Assembly: GCA_024509875.1 (NCBI GenBank)
Contig: JAMPIV010011345.1
Span: 186,001-250,000 of the forward strand
DNA length: 64,000 nucleotides
Direction: 5' to 3'
From: Oreohelix idahoensis
Lineage: Eukaryota; Mollusca; Gastropoda; Stylommatophora; Oreohelicidae
The notes beneath the pieces were generated by a model. That model did not search any database, was not told where the DNA came from, and worked only from the letters and a program-made list of their open reading frames with translations. Numbering within the stretch: the first letter of the stretch is position 1; the number at the start of each line of letters is the position of its first letter. The translations under genes and the position numbers were made by a program. Below are positions 11,005 through 22,919 of this stretch, piece after piece.

Positions 11005-12435
11005 TTTATATATAATAATAATAATAAATTCTTTAAGCACCAAACACGGCGCATAAGGCAGAAACCAGTGCTCTCCAGGTACATTGTGACGCCACTCCTC
11101 TTAGCTCTTGCACATTGTTTAATCCCAACGCTCTTCCTTCTCTTATTATTGTTCTTCTGAGTGTTTCTTTTGGTCTTCCTTTTTTCCTCTTACCCTCAGG
11201 AACCCAAGTGAGTGCCTGCAATGGTATTCTGTTGTTTTGCATTCGTAGGACATGACCGATATATGACCATCGTCTTTTCCTTATATAGTTGGAGACATAT
11301 TTCTGCCTAGAGTCTTCTCTTATTTGTCGATTAGTCTTGAATTCTTTCCAACTGATGTTCATGAGTTTTCTAAGACATTTGTTCTCGAATGTATTCAGCT
11401 TGTTCTCCAATGATTTTGTTATTTTCCAACTCTCACAGCTGTATGTTAACACTGAGATAACATTTGAATTAAACAGATGAAGCTTGGTATGTATATTCAA
11501 TGATCGTAATTTCCAAATGTTAGATATCTATTGAAGGCGCTAGCTGCCAAAGCAATTCTAGTATGAATTTCTCTTGTTGTGTCACCATCCTGAGTCATTT
11601 TACTGCCTAAATAATTGAAACTTTCAACTTTCTGTAGTTTTTCCCCGTTCAGAATGATATTAAAGGTCTCGTTAGAAAAGTTCATAACTTTAGTTTTAGA
11701 GGCATTTATTTGGAGACCTATTTTAACCGAAAGATGACACAAATTATTTACTGCTTCTTGGGATTGTCTGGGTGTTGAACTTAAGAATGCTAAATCATCT
11801 GCGAAATCCAGGTCCCCCAGGAATTTTCCATTTGTCCATTTTATACCTAATTGTTCATTGTGGGTATAGTTTCTCATAACCCAATCAATAGCTATTCCAA
11901 AAAGTAGTGGTGACATAATACAACATTGTTTCACCCCTGTTTCTACTGTAAACCATTCTGTATTCCCTTTATTTGTTCTAACACAACATCTTGCATTGTC
12001 ATATAGCGCTTTGATTATATTCACATATTTTGTTGGAAAACCATAGATTGTAAGTATCTTCCACAATGATGGGCGGTGTAGACTATCAAAGGCTTTTTGA
12101 AAATCGACGAAGGTGATAATAAGTGGCGATTGCATTTCCACTGATTCTTCTATAATTGTTCTTAGTGTGAATATTTGATCAATACATGATCGTTTCGGCC
12201 TGAAACCCGCTTGTTCTTCTCTGATCTTTTCGTCAGCATGCAATTTATGTCTTTCTAACATCATGCAACATAATAATTTTCCAGGTACTGATAATAGAGA
12301 TATACCACGCCAGTTATTACAGTCTGATAGATCACCTTTCTTCGGTAACTTTACAATAATACTGTCTTTCCATTGTTGTGGTGGTTGTTTTTCTCTCCAT
12401 ACTTCATTTATAATATCTAAAATTCTCAATATATA
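11005..12435 (-). pseudogene. 5'-truncated LINE, reverse transcriptase and C terminus, one frameshift
   Basis: From 12435 down to 11510 the frame encodes the fingers and palm of a LINE reverse transcriptase: LPKKGDLSDCNNWRGISLLS, EEQAGFRPKRSCIDQIFTLR, FVDFQKAFDSLHRPSLWKIL and FADDLAFL. A frameshift near 11500 moves the C-terminal domain (LTYSCESWKITKSL, RRWSYIGHVLRM, GKRKKGRPKETLRRT) to another frame, ending at 11033. The motif GVKQCCIMSP has C where active copies have G-x-P/L. The 3' end is followed by a short ATT-type tail. The upstream edge is an AT repeat, so the endonuclease half is missing. It is closest in style to the LINE at 55644. Confidence 0.88.
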
Positions 12436-12454
12436 TATATATATATTGAAAGAC

Positions 12455-12551
12455 GTAAGCAACAGAATTGATTAAACAGCACTAGGGACAAGAAATTGTG
12501 GAGAGACATTATTGTCAAAGTGAATTGGCATGGTACATGAAGAAGAAGATA
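12455..12551 (+). mobile_element. LINE 3'-end scrap
   Basis: The + strand reads like the last codons of a LINE (RDKKLWRDIIVKV..HGT then stop) and runs into GAAGAAGAAG. No other part of that element is present. Confidence 0.4.
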
Positions 12552-14185
12552 TATATGTAGATGTATGTGTATATATCTCATAACATTAAGAATTTGCTAG
12601 ATATGAAACGTCCCTGCATCCTGAAACAGTCACACCGGCTTTTCAGGTAAATATGGAAATGGCGCACATTGCACTGTGCTTTGAGTGAAAGTTGTCTTGA
12701 AAACTCATAAGAATCAAGAACCTATCAAGAAATCATGAAAAAGTTTAAAAATTTAGTTTTATATTAAGAATGCATCACAATATCATTTCATTGTTTTTTT
12801 TTCTCTTTTTCTTTTAACTTTTAACATTCTGTTAAAACTAAGGACAGAGGACAGCATTTATTTTAATAAAGAAAAATTATCATTCCGCACATCAGTTGAA
12901 AGCGAAGCGATACAAGCCTTGTGTCAGCTATGATTTTAGCTTTTGCCATGACATCCAACAAAGCACAGTAATAATCTTTTGCTCATTTAGGTATATATCT
13001 ATCAGAAGCAGTCTTTACTTGTGGTCAACTTTATGTAGCGCTCATGTGAAGAAGAAACTAGGACATCTGACAATATATATCCAGGACATGGGCTATCAAG
13101 GCAAACATTTTAAACACAGCTGTATATTTACACACATAAAAATATGTTGTGATTAAAGAGCTATTGAGTATTAGTCATATTACACTTTATTTGCCTGTTT
13201 CCACTTCTCAAGTCTCCTAAATGTGCGCAGATGCTGAAAGTTTTAAGATGTTGGCTTTAATTCTTCTCCCATCACTGTTTTGATGGATATATTTGCATTT
13301 TAAAATATATATACACACCATAAGTTAACGGTGGTGGTAAATATTAGACAATTTATTACTGTCAGACAATGTGTGTTGAGATATTACTGTAAACCTTCTT
13401 TACTGTAAACATTTTTACATTCTATTGCAACTAGTATAAATCTTCAATGTTTTGAATTTCATTGATTTAATCTAAATAAATTGAGATGTGAATGTTGGAA
13501 TGTTTAATTTAGGAAAACCTACTAAACAGGTACACAGCACTGACCAGACATGTCCTTATGCTTTTTAATTTTGGAAGAAATTGTAGATGATTTTAATTCT
13601 TTGGGTTTTTTCCTCTATATAAAAGTCAATGATGAATGTATGTAGGAAAGTTTCATTGATTTAACAAAATATATGTGACATAACCCATGAAATTGGTACT
13701 TTATCAGCACATCAGATGCAAAGAAAATAGAGTGAAGTATATGTAAAATGCATATTACGTTTAAGCATTGATATGGCTTAAAATTTAATGCAAATTTGTG
13801 AGAATTTAAATCATATTTTCTAAGAATTTTACACATAAAATAATAGATCAAATATTTATAACTTTTCAAAGAATTTTTCAAATTTAATGACTCTTACACC
13901 GATTTAAACGTCTTTGAAGGACCATTCTTTTAATAGATTCTTCTGCATAACAAAAATAAATAAAGCAATAGAAGTACCAATTTGATCACACTGTGTCACA
14001 TATGCCGAAAGAATATGTTTTATGTTCTCTACAAACCACAGAACACTTGTAGTTTTGATCTATGCATATTCTGAATTCTTGTGATTATTTTTTCCTGTAA
14101 TATGAAGATGGTAAATTCCTTTTTTTAAGAATTTGTAATTTAAATAAATTAATAGCATTATGCATCGAATTGAACTTTGTTCCCT
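12552..14185. other. No gene recognised
   Basis: AT-rich intergenic sequence. The open frames of 86-88 codons have no recognisable family and biased composition. No tandem repeat or RNA gene was seen. Confidence 0.5.
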
Positions 14186-14187
14186 CG

Positions 14188-14370
14188 GACATGTTACAAG
14201 AGACAACTAATGTGAATTTGTTTGTGGAATGGGTAGTCTCTTTGTATAACACAAATTGCAACAGAAATTACACAAGAGTACATTACATTACTTCAGCATC
14301 AGTTTCTTGTAAGGGAACCACTGGTGGTTTTGATTCTCCTTAAGGAGCAAATAAAGGAGGTTGAACAAGA
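14188..14370 (+). repeat. Weak copy of dispersed repeat
   Basis: It resembles 3054-3196 and 4455-4660 in order: CATGTTACAAG.GACAACTAATG, CAACAGAAATTAC, TTCAGCATCAG and CCTTAAGGAGCAAATAAAGG. It is strongly diverged. Confidence 0.4.
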
Positions 14371-14577
14371 CACAAAATCATGCTGTATAGTGCTACTTGC
14401 AACAAACAGAAGTTACTTCTTTGTTAATATAAGATTAACTAGTGTAAAAGCCCGTCATAAGACGGGAATTAAATTCAAAAGCACCAATACCTAATGGCAA
14501 CAAAGGTATTAAAAAAGCACTGTGCATCACCACAGTATACAAACTACGTAGCAATAGCGAAGATCCCAATGTGTGTA

Positions 14578-14864
14578 TTTTTTTTTTTTTTTTTTTTTTC
14601 TATAACCAGCGGCACTCGAGCTTTCCAGCTCTTTCGGCCCAATGACATGTCATTGCGAGGCTGGGGGGTCAGTGGACTTTCCTTCCAACCCGGTCAGGAG
14701 CTTCGCTCCTTCCCATCCACACTGGATTTATGTGCAGGAGCCATTCAGATTATTAAGTCAAATTTCCGGTCGTAAACATTTTTTCAAACGCCGACGGCCG
14801 GGTTTGAACCATGAACACCTGGTCGCCAGTACAACGTTGTAGCCATTACACCAGCGCGGCTCCC
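14578..14864 (-). mobile_element. tRNA-derived SINE, family A
   Basis: It is bounded by CCCAATGTGTGTA at 14565-14577 and 14865-14877. Read on the minus strand it starts GGAGCCGCGCTGGTGTAATG (A-box-like TGGTGTAATGGCTACAA) with a B-box-like GGTTCAAACCC about 45 bp on, and ends in a run of about 23 A. The head matches those at 33554 and 35218. The body differs after the head, so this is a shorter or distinct subfamily. Polymerase III would transcribe such an element. Confidence 0.85.
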
Positions 14865-15085
14865 CCCAATGTGTGTATATGTAATCACACATTCTGTTAC
14901 TATTTTTGTGCACACCTTCATTTGCACATTCTTCTTTGGTAAGTGTTACTATTTTCGGGAGAGTACATATAAGGGAAACTATACAATTAATGTCAAACTT
15001 TCAACCAAAGTTGCTTCCCTTAACGTTATGTACGGACAGAAAAAGCTGGGATTTTATATATAGGATAATTTTAAGTCGATAGGTC

Positions 15086-15393
15086 TTCTTCTTCTTCTTC
15101 TTCGTTCGCCCTGAAAAGGACGGTGGTTGCGTTGTGTCAGTTTACAACGTAGCTGTGATATCTGCACCTTTCGGTCGACACATCCGACTTCTGCACGGCA
15201 TTTTTTGGACCGGGTTTGCCTTCCCATTTCGATCCACATTCACTCAGCCAGCCTGCACAGCTGCAGACTGTTTCCAGGACCACCACGTGGAGGTGGAGTG
15301 CGGTCTTGACCAGCTCTGGTTCGCTGGTCCTGACGCAGGCAGTCAAGCTATGAGTCGCTGACTGCGGTCTCTATTGCTGCGTCTTGAGGTCCC
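15086..15393 (-). mobile_element. SINE with GAA tail and histone-like hairpin, copy 2
   Basis: A 12-bp duplication AGTCGATAGGTC (15074-15085 and 15394-15405) bounds this 308-bp element. On the minus strand it begins GGGACCTCAAGACGCAGC and ends CGAAGAAGAAGAAG. The hairpin at 15107-15122 reads CGTCCTTTTCAGGGCG on the minus strand, a six-pair stem with one G-U and a TTTC loop. Overlapping open frames on both strands are incidental. Confidence 0.9.
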
Positions 15394-15405
15394 AGTCGAT
15401 AGGTC

Positions 15406-16189
15406 AAAACTTACTGACTTTTACCGAAAAAAAGTTACAGATAATTAACATTTTAAGTGTTTATATGACATACTCATGAAAGCAAAATTGATCCATTCCA
15501 GTTAAATCATCAATGCCATTGGTTCCCTTTGCTTCATACATGTGTTTTCTTTTATCAGTCCTTAGTCATCTATCTGCCATATTTTTCTGCCTATCCCTTC
15601 ATTTCTGTCACTAATTCCAATGAAAGATTCAGGAATAATTCCCAGTAAGTATTTACATTTTCTGAGAACAGCTGTGTGATTAGTCACCACAGTATTGAAT
15701 GTACTGAAGGTTTTTTGAGGTGCTGATTTATTGCTATCACATGAAGGATTGTTTATATAACTTAGCAATGATGAGAAGGTAATTAAAGCTGATCAGCGTT
15801 TGAAAAGCAGTGCATGTCTCCTGAGTCTGAAAAAATTAGAAGTAAATTTTCCTGAACTGGAGAAAATCGGAAGAAGATAACTATTACCATGTTTATTTTG
15901 TGTAGATTAACCTTTTTGAAACTGAATACATTTCTGAGCATGTTTCAGGAATTTACCTGTAACACTTTAAAGTTGAGAAATGTAAGTCTGAATTATTTTA
16001 GATTTGAAAAAATTTCTGAACTGTAACATTTTATAGCTGAGAAATTGAAGTCTGCAAACTGTGCTGAGAAATTGAGATGTTTGAACTAGACCATATTATA
16101 GTTCAGAAAGTGAAGGATGCAGACCATACCAGTTTATATAATGCACATGGAAGCTATTTACATCTGAGTAATACTGTTTCAAAAACACA
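15406..16189. other. No gene recognised
   Basis: AT-rich sequence. Around 15930-16090 the phrase GAGAAATTGAAGTCTG recurs loosely several times with a spacing of 20-60 bp, a degraded simple repeat. No coding signal was seen. Confidence 0.5.
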
Positions 16190-16650
16190 TGAAGAAGGGA
16201 AATGGAGACAGAATGAAAGGAATATAGAAGAATTGGAAAGAACTTGAATCTTCTTCTTCTTCTTCTTCGTTCGCCCTGAAAAGGACGGTGGTTGCGTTGT
16301 GTCTGTTTACAACGTAGCTGTGATATCTGCACCTTTCGGTTGACACATCCGACTTCTGCATGGCATTTTTCAGGACCGGGTTTGCCTTCCCATTGTGATC
16401 CGTGCTCGCTCAGCCAGCCTGCACTGCCGCAGACTGTTTCCAGGACCACCACGTGGAAGTGGAGCACGGTCTTGACCAGCTCTGGTTCGCTGGTCCTGAC
16501 GCAGGCAGTCAAGCTATGAGTCGCTGACTGCATTCACTATTGCTGCATCTTGGGGTCCCGAAAGAACTTGAATGAATAGTACAAGACAAGAAAGCTTGGT
16601 GTAAATTTGTTGAAGGCGTATGCTCCTCAAAGAGCTGATGATGATGATGA
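16190..16650 (+). mobile_element. LINE 3' end with GATGAT tail, split by a SINE
   Basis: GGAAATGGAGACAGAATGAA at about 16200 and, after the SINE, GACAAGAAAGCTTGG, TTTGTTGAAGGCGTATGCTC and AAAGAGCTGATGATGATGAT match the 3' ends at 18570-18672 and 21810-21920. These are the last codons and tail of a LINE. The SINE at 16250 inserted into it, so the LINE copy is older. A second, fainter copy of the same end lies at 16727-16800. Confidence 0.6.
16250..16559 (-). mobile_element. SINE with GAA tail and histone-like hairpin, copy 3
   Basis: It is bounded by GAAAGAACTTGAAT (16236-16249 and 16560-16573). The 310-bp body is the same as copy 2 with scattered changes. The hairpin at 16272-16287 is identical to copy 2 (CGTCCTTTTCAGGGCG on the minus strand), followed by GAACGAAGAAGAAGAAG. 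Confidence 0.9.
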
Positions 16651-16799
16651 ATACTGTTCCACACATAGAAGCAGATTTGATACAGAAATGAAAAAAACAA
16701 GGAAGGCATGAAAAGAGCTGTAGCAGACAGTCTAGGAAAAGAAGGCCTGGAGAAATTTAGCTGATGACCTGTGCTCAGCAGGGAGCTAAATGAGAAGGG

Positions 16800-16898
16800 T
16801 CAATATTATTCTGCATCAGTGTTTCCTAAAGTGTGATATAGGTACCCCAGAGGGTGTTTGAAAGGGGTTCACGAGTACTCGTGAGAATTTTTCAGTTT

Positions 16899-16941
<43 letters not shown>

Positions 16942-18565
16942 TAAGCTGTAGAAAGCAATTTATTAAAATTAAATATGTGAGGATGGTTTACTTTAGAAAT
17001 GCTTTCATGTTTGTTTTACAGTTTCAGTAACAAAATAGTAAGAATTAAAAATGTGCTTTCTTCGTTAGTTAACATGCTGCGTTCTTTAATTGCAGAGTAG
17101 TATGAATTCACCATAAACATGTATATCTGTTGTCCTGTCAGAATGTTTATTAATTTGTATTATTACTTATGTAATGTTACTTACTTTTAAAATTATTTAT
17201 ATAGTATATATTTTATAGCTTTTGTTTTATATTAGTATGTATTGTATAGCTTTTGTCTTATATAGTGTAGGTAGATACAAGGTAGATACAATAGTATTAT
17301 TAAAACTACCCCCCAATTATCTTTGCCCGAGAGAGTTATTCCTGTAAGACTGAGCTATCATAAGGGGTACCCATTTATTGTAAATTTGGGAAACACTGTT
17401 CTGTGTTATAGTTCTTTGTTAATTTCTAGGTGCTGCCCTTGTACTTTTAGTATGAGAAATTTTCTCTTTTAGATTATACATCTTTGAAGCGCTTTGACAT
17501 ATTATCTGAATTTAAGACATTCTAGTGTCTTATATTACTCTTGTTTTACAACTTTTCATGAGAAATTCCAATTTCTTGTGTTACTCTTTTGATTGTAGCT
17601 AGTTACTGATAGTTTATGCAGGCTGCCTTGATTGCCAATGTTTATTTTTGTGAAATAGATCAAAGAGTAATTTAGAATTCAGTGGCAGCTGCTACTCTTG
17701 TGTGATACCCGTAAGTGTAACATTTTGGTAAGTTTTATCACCTACATATTTATATGTCACCAGCATAACGATATTCACATGTTGTCGCAGAAGAGGTTTC
17801 TGTGGCAATTCAGTTGACATGATGAGGCTGCCAGACCCTTGCACAACCTTATATTAGTTCGTCTTGTACAACAAGGCAGAGAGATACATGGTGTGTTTGA
17901 AATCAGTAACTTGTTGGTAAATCTTATTTCAAGGAAAATGCAAGCAATGTTTATTGGGTTAAAAATATTGTTTTTGGGATGTTTGTAATTTATGAAAATC
18001 CAGATTCTCTCTTATCAAATGGTGTACTTTGCATTTGTCAAAAGGTGATCTCAAATACTTTTAAATAGATTTTCAGATTTATATATATATATATATATTT
18101 TTTTTTTGGCCGTTACAGACAATTTTATCTCAAAAAGCTGACGTGTTACTGACTTTGCGAGTCAAGACAAATAAGATCACTCACAAGCCTTGACTTTTAA
18201 CATAGTTACTAGCGATATCATGGATATGAACGCAGTTTCATAATCCAGATATACCAGGTTTGAAACCTGCTGTAGGCGGTTTGGTAGCAGATCGCTTTGT
18301 GTGGATTTTTAACAATGGTATAAGCGCCGTACGGTTCAGAAAGCAATGGCAAACTACTGAATGAAAAAAATTGCCTAGAAAAATCACAAACAGCCAATAA
18401 AAGCTGGGGTTGATTGCCATGTCCTGTAAAGGATAAGCAACTAACTTTAACTAGCGATAACATCCTGAGGTCAAACAAGAATAAATGGTTAACTTCAGTA
18501 AAGGGAGATAACTAGAAGTACAGTATTAAACATAAATAGGTCAGTATCCCTGCCAACAAACAGAC
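16800..18565. other. No gene recognised; AT microsatellites
   Basis: A TA repeat followed by T lies at about 16901-16943, and another near 18081-18100. The rest is AT-rich sequence in which no conserved exon or repeat of this window was seen. Confidence 0.5.
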
Positions 18566-18569
18566 ATGA

Positions 18570-18672
18570 ATGACAGTTGTGATGATTTTTTGGAAAGGCC
18601 TTGAGCTGATGGCACAGGATACGAACACTAGGCACTCCTTGGGGTGCTGAAGGGTGATGATGATGATGAATC
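18570..18672 (+). mobile_element. LINE 3'-end scrap with GATGAT tail
   Basis: The end GGCACTCCTTGGGGTGCTGA, then AGGGTGATGATGATGATGA, matches the LINE ends at 16650 and 21920. It is heavily 5'-truncated. Confidence 0.5.
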
Positions 18673-18679
18673 TTACTAA

Positions 18680-19480
18680 ATTCAAACAAAAAGGGGAAAA
18701 ACTAATAATGAAATAAAGAGAGGAAAAAATATAACCTGAGTACAATTTTCATTACAATGGCTAAGATATTTTGAGGAAGTATGAAAGTTAAAATGTAACA
18801 GACATGCAAAGAAAATCTGTATAGGAGAAGGTAAGAAAATTCACAAGATTATGTCATGATTAGTTAGTCATACTGGCTTGGTTACCAAGTGGGTTGCAAG
18901 CTACCATGTCATTTGGTGAAAACTCTGACCACCATTGCTTAAAAAATATGGCTACCTTTCCACATATGTTGCTGCCACTACTTTAGAACACTTGTGAATT
19001 TACTGAAGTGAACCTTTTTTTTTTTTTAAATAAGGATCTGGAGCTTGTTTACCTGGGCCAGGACCCATTCAATAATTCAATAATGACTGTTATATTTTAC
19101 ATAGACCTGAATATATGTAATGTATACATTGTTCTGCACACTTAAGTATTTACTAGTTTATGTTCTCAACCCTTATTTATGCCACTTTGTTTTAGTGTGT
19201 AAAGTTTCTTTATCTTTCTGTAATATTATTGTAACAAATTAACAGATATCTTTCCTTGTTGTATTTCTTTCAGACTATATTTGGATAATGTTACGTGTGG
19301 GCTGTGAAGATAAACTGTACTTTTACTGGCTAGTTTGAAAGCTGATACTTGAGAAAACAATGCAGCTGCAGTTCATGGGGGGGGGTGCTCATATGTTGAT
19401 TATTTTGAAAATTTATACTGTGAAATCAGTGCAGGGTTACTACAGTTCTGTGGTTTTAAGTCAGGTGACGATGGACTTTA
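18680..19480. other. No gene recognised
   Basis: AT-rich intergenic sequence. A run of G (19378-19386) and a run of T (about 19017-19027) are the only low-complexity features. No coding signal was seen. Confidence 0.5.
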
Positions 19481-19484
19481 AATT

Positions 19485-19850
19485 ATTAGGATTAAGATTT
19501 GAATTTCAAATCTACTCAGCTGGCACATAATTATATGAATGTAAAAACAAGTATGTAATTTGCAGGCTGTTGCAAGCAAAGAACACCTTGCATTCCTTTT
19601 GCAAACCACTAAATAAGTCCTTATATGTGACAAAATTGCAGCACAGCCTTGTAGAGGGCAATTTTTTTCTTTAGGATAAAACTTTGAATTAATCGTAATT
19701 AAGATTTGAATTTCAAATCTAATCATACGATGCAGTTACTTTAATGTAAAACCACATAAGTAACTGCAGGCTGTGCCAAGCAAAAGATAACTTTCATTCC
19801 TTGTGCAAACCACAGACTAAGCCCTTCATCAGTGAAGCCCAAAAAACCCT
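19485..19850. repeat. Diverged tandem pair of about 200-bp units
   Basis: AAGATTTGAATTTCAAATCT, itself a near-perfect palindrome, occurs at 19494 and 19700. Each is followed by ATGTAAAA, TAA.TGCAGGCTGTGCAAGCAAA, CATTCCTTTTGCAAACCAC and AA.TAAG.CCTT. Two units, about 205 bp apart, are clear; the function is unknown. Confidence 0.65.
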
Positions 19851-20515
19851 GTTTCCAAATGTATCAGTTGCAGTCTTGCTCAGTTTAGCATTCAGACGAG
19901 TTATTATTGTTGAGTATGTAAAAATCTTCTCAGTTGTGAATATACTCTACTTTCTGTTATAAATCTGATTTGAAAAGGGATATTTTGATGAAACAATTTT
20001 TATTTAATCTTTTTAATTTTGATTCAAATCAAATCGTCAGTAGTAGAATCAAATCATGAAACTCATTCCCGATATTAACTACCAATGAGTGAGAACAGGG
20101 AAAGTGTATACAGTTCTCACCAGTACCTGTCAAGGGTGAACTCTATTGAAATCAGCAACCTGAGGCTGACCAGTGCTTTTTCCAAGCATATTCAAGTTGA
20201 CAGTTAAGAGCGAAGAAGGAAAAGAATCTCAAAGCTCTGCAGGTTCCTACTTTGCAGCCATATTTTGTTTTTAGCCGGACAAGGAACAGACCACCATTTT
20301 AACAAATATTTTGATTTGCAGAGAAGTGTTATATTTTTACCTCTTTTGATACTCATTATAAAGGCCTACTTTATTCAGTCTTTGTTTGGGACTACAGCAG
20401 ATTTATGTAGAGTCATTGTTATGTCACTGTAACTTTTAGAGTTCATGGTTACAGGGGGTAACTGCAATGGTTAAAAATAAAAAAAGAAACCCAAGTTTTC
20501 ATTGCACTGGGAAAT
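19851..20515. other. No gene recognised
   Basis: AT-rich sequence with no open frame of note and no match seen elsewhere in the window. Confidence 0.5.
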
Positions 20516-20777
20516 GTGTGGAAATTAAATCAAGTCCAACACAAAAATAAGAATCTTCATCTCAGATGTCATGTCGGTCCTGTTGTATGTCTGCAAAACA
20601 TGGAGAACAACAAAAATGACAACCAGAAAGATACAGACTTTTATAAATATGTGCTTGTGCATTATAGAAGGTTTGCAATGGTATGACAAGATCACCGATG
20701 TGGAACTGATGGAAACAACCAGACGAGCACCAGTGGAGCAGGAGGTGAGGAGAAGACACTGGCATTGGATATTATAC

Positions 20778-21144
20778 TTACTTACGTAGTCGTTCCTCTT
20801 CTGCCATGAGGTGTAGAGGTTTGGAAGAGAAAGCGCCATACTATCTTATCGGCTGTCTTCCTCCTGGCCTGGTTTCATTCTAGTCCTTCAAAGATTGTCT
20901 AATGTTGTCCTCCCAGCGAACTGTGGGTCGTCCTAGAGGTCTGGATCCCTGGCTCTTAGGCTCCTATACCTGCTGAGCCAGCCGATCTTATTCCATTCTG
21001 CAGGCATGGCCAAACCATCTTAGTTGGGACTGTTCTACTTGGGTCTGCAGGAGTTGGGTTTTTAGGCCTTGACATATCGTCTGGTTGCGGACCATGTCTC
21101 TTGTTACTTCAACCACCTTTCTTAGATACCTCATTTCTGAGGTT
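20778..21144 (-). mobile_element. 5'-truncated copy of the TAAG-tailed LINE
   Basis: TGGATATTATAC at 20766-20777 and 21145-21156 is the target duplication. On the minus strand the sequence encodes IQTSEMRYLRKVVEVTR and QSQLRWFGHACRME, nearly identical to the C terminus of the protein at 45219-48344, with frameshifts after it. It ends ACTACGTAAGTAAGT, matching the TAAG tail of the complete copy. This is a clean example of target-primed insertion by that family. Confidence 0.9.
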
Positions 21145-21248
21145 TGGATATTATACACATTAAGAAAACCAGTTGATAGCCTTACAAGGTAGTCTGTTCT
21201 AGAATTCCTAGGGTAAGAGAAATAGAGGAAGACAAAATAAATAGAGAA

Positions 21249-21808
21249 GAGAACTGGAGACAGACATGAATGAGAACTGGAGACAGACTTGAAAGAGAAC
21301 TGGAGACAGACTTGAAAGAGAACTGGAGACAGACTTAAAAGAGAACTGGAGACAGACATGAATGAGAATTGGAGACAGACTTAAAAGAGAACTGGAGACA
21401 GACATGAATGAGAACTGGAGACAGACATGAATGAGAACTGGAGACAGACATGAATGAGAACTGGAGACAGACATGAATGAGAACTGGAGACAGACATGAA
21501 TGAGAACTGGAGACAGACTTAAAAGAGAACTGGAGACAGACATGAATGAGAACTGGAGACAGACTTTAAAGAGAACTGGAGACAGGCTTGAAAGAGAACT
21601 GGAGACAGGCTTGAAAGAGAACTGGAGACAGACTTAAAAGAGAACTGGAGACACATGAATGAGAACTGGAGACAGACTTAAAAGAGAACTGGAGACATAC
21701 ATGAATGAGAACTGGAGACAGACTTGAAAGAGAACTGGAGACAAGACTTAAAAGAGAACTGGAGACAGACATGAAAGAGAACTGGAGACAGACTTGAAAG
21801 AGAACTGG
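21249..21808. repeat. 23-bp minisatellite, about 24 copies
   Basis: Units read GAGAACTGGAGACAGACATG plus AAT, or the ACTTAAAA, ACTTGAAA and GCTTGAAA variants. The single-copy ancestor GAACTGGAGACAGA is a conserved stretch near the 3' end of the LINE family (also at 22490 and 53745 on the minus strand), so this array grew inside a LINE copy. Long serine/leucine-rich open frames here are by-products of the repeat. Confidence 0.93.
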
Positions 21809-22354
21809 AAGCTGAAATGGAGCAACTTAGAGCGTTTGGTATAGGACAGCCAGGACTTGGCATGTTTATGTTGAGGACCTGCACTCCACAAGGAGCTGAA
21901 AGATACTGATGATGATGATGGATTGCGATGTTTGAGGTTGTGCCTCTATGGTAGCTATGATCTGGGTACAGGTGACAAGCGAGGCCTGGCTGAAGCAGTG
22001 GTACCTGCAGGAGAATTCATTAAGAAGATTTATTGGTTTCAAACCTAACTGTTTCATTAAAATAACTGTGACTGTTTTTATTTTCCTTGTGATGTCTATG
22101 CAGTAGTGAACTTGTATTTATTAAACATATTGATCCCTGCTTCAGCCAGTTGCTTATTATATGCTATATATTTCTTGCAAATCATTTTGATATATCTCTG
22201 TTATAGAAAATGAACATTATACAGAATCTGTGAACCCATTTTTTATTAATTCTGATTAAAAGAAAAACATTTCATATAATCTCATGCATCGTTTTTCTCT
22301 TCTTTTCAACTTTATATGTATTACCAACTTCAGTTACCAACTTCAGATGAACAT

Positions 22355-22745
22355 TAATGTGTCTTCTTCTTCTTTCACCTTTCAACTCTCCAAGGAGAAC
22401 AAGCCTTCAACAAACTTATGGCAAGTATTCTTGTCCAGTGCCGTCAGTTCAAGGTTTTTCTGTGTCTTCTTCATGCCCTTAATGTCTGTCTCCAGTTTAC
22501 ATTAATGTGTGCTATAATGTTTTTTTGTATTGTTAGTTAAAATTTAACTCTTTCGTATGTCTGAATTTCTAAAGATTACTATACTGCTGGGCAGGCAAGC
22601 GGAGGAAAGGATGGACAGATGGATCATATTTAATTTTGGTCTTCTTGACCTTTCAAGTCTGTCTCATTTTCCTTTCTCCCTGTGTTTTTGGGTGTTCTAT
22701 TTCTCTTGCTCTGAGGATTCCAGAACAAGGACTGCTATGTAATGC
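22355..22745 (-). mobile_element. LINE 3'-end scraps
   Basis: 22355-22505 on the minus strand reads AACTGGAGACAGACATTAAG, ...CTGGACAAGAATACTTGCC... and TTGTTCTCCTTGGAGAGTTG, the same LINE end as at 21920. 22620-22745 holds another worn piece of the same family (CATTACATAGCAG, TTCTGGAATCC on the minus strand). Confidence 0.5.
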
Positions 22746-22919
22746 TATAAAAAATATTTATGTAAGGACACATTTTAAAATCCTTTAGCTAACCTTTGCT
22801 TGTCTAGTGCCTTTTCATGCAACAAAGGTCTAGGTATATTATAGGTCTGTATCCTTTTATCTGAAATCCTCAGAGAAATCTTTGTTTAGGAAACCTGATT
22901 TTATCAGTTTTAAGATGTC

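Larger units (their letters stand above)
20520..21920 (+). pseudogene. Degraded LINE C terminus, expanded by minisatellite and split by another LINE
   Basis: 20570-20777 encodes LLYVCKTWRTTKMTTRKIQT, then a diverged stretch ending RRRHWHW, the C-terminal domain after a LINE reverse transcriptase. A minus-strand LINE interrupts it at 20778-21144. The reading resumes with CCTAGGGTAAGAGAAATAGA (basic GKR-type region), passes through a 23-bp minisatellite and ends at GATGATGATG by 21920. The same LINE end, without the expansion, is found at 53570-54065 and 22355-22505 on the minus strand. Confidence 0.65.

Noticed and set aside
20988..21884. Serine/leucine-rich open frames on the minus strand
   Set aside because: They come from the 23-bp minisatellite inside a LINE end; no start context or conserved domain.
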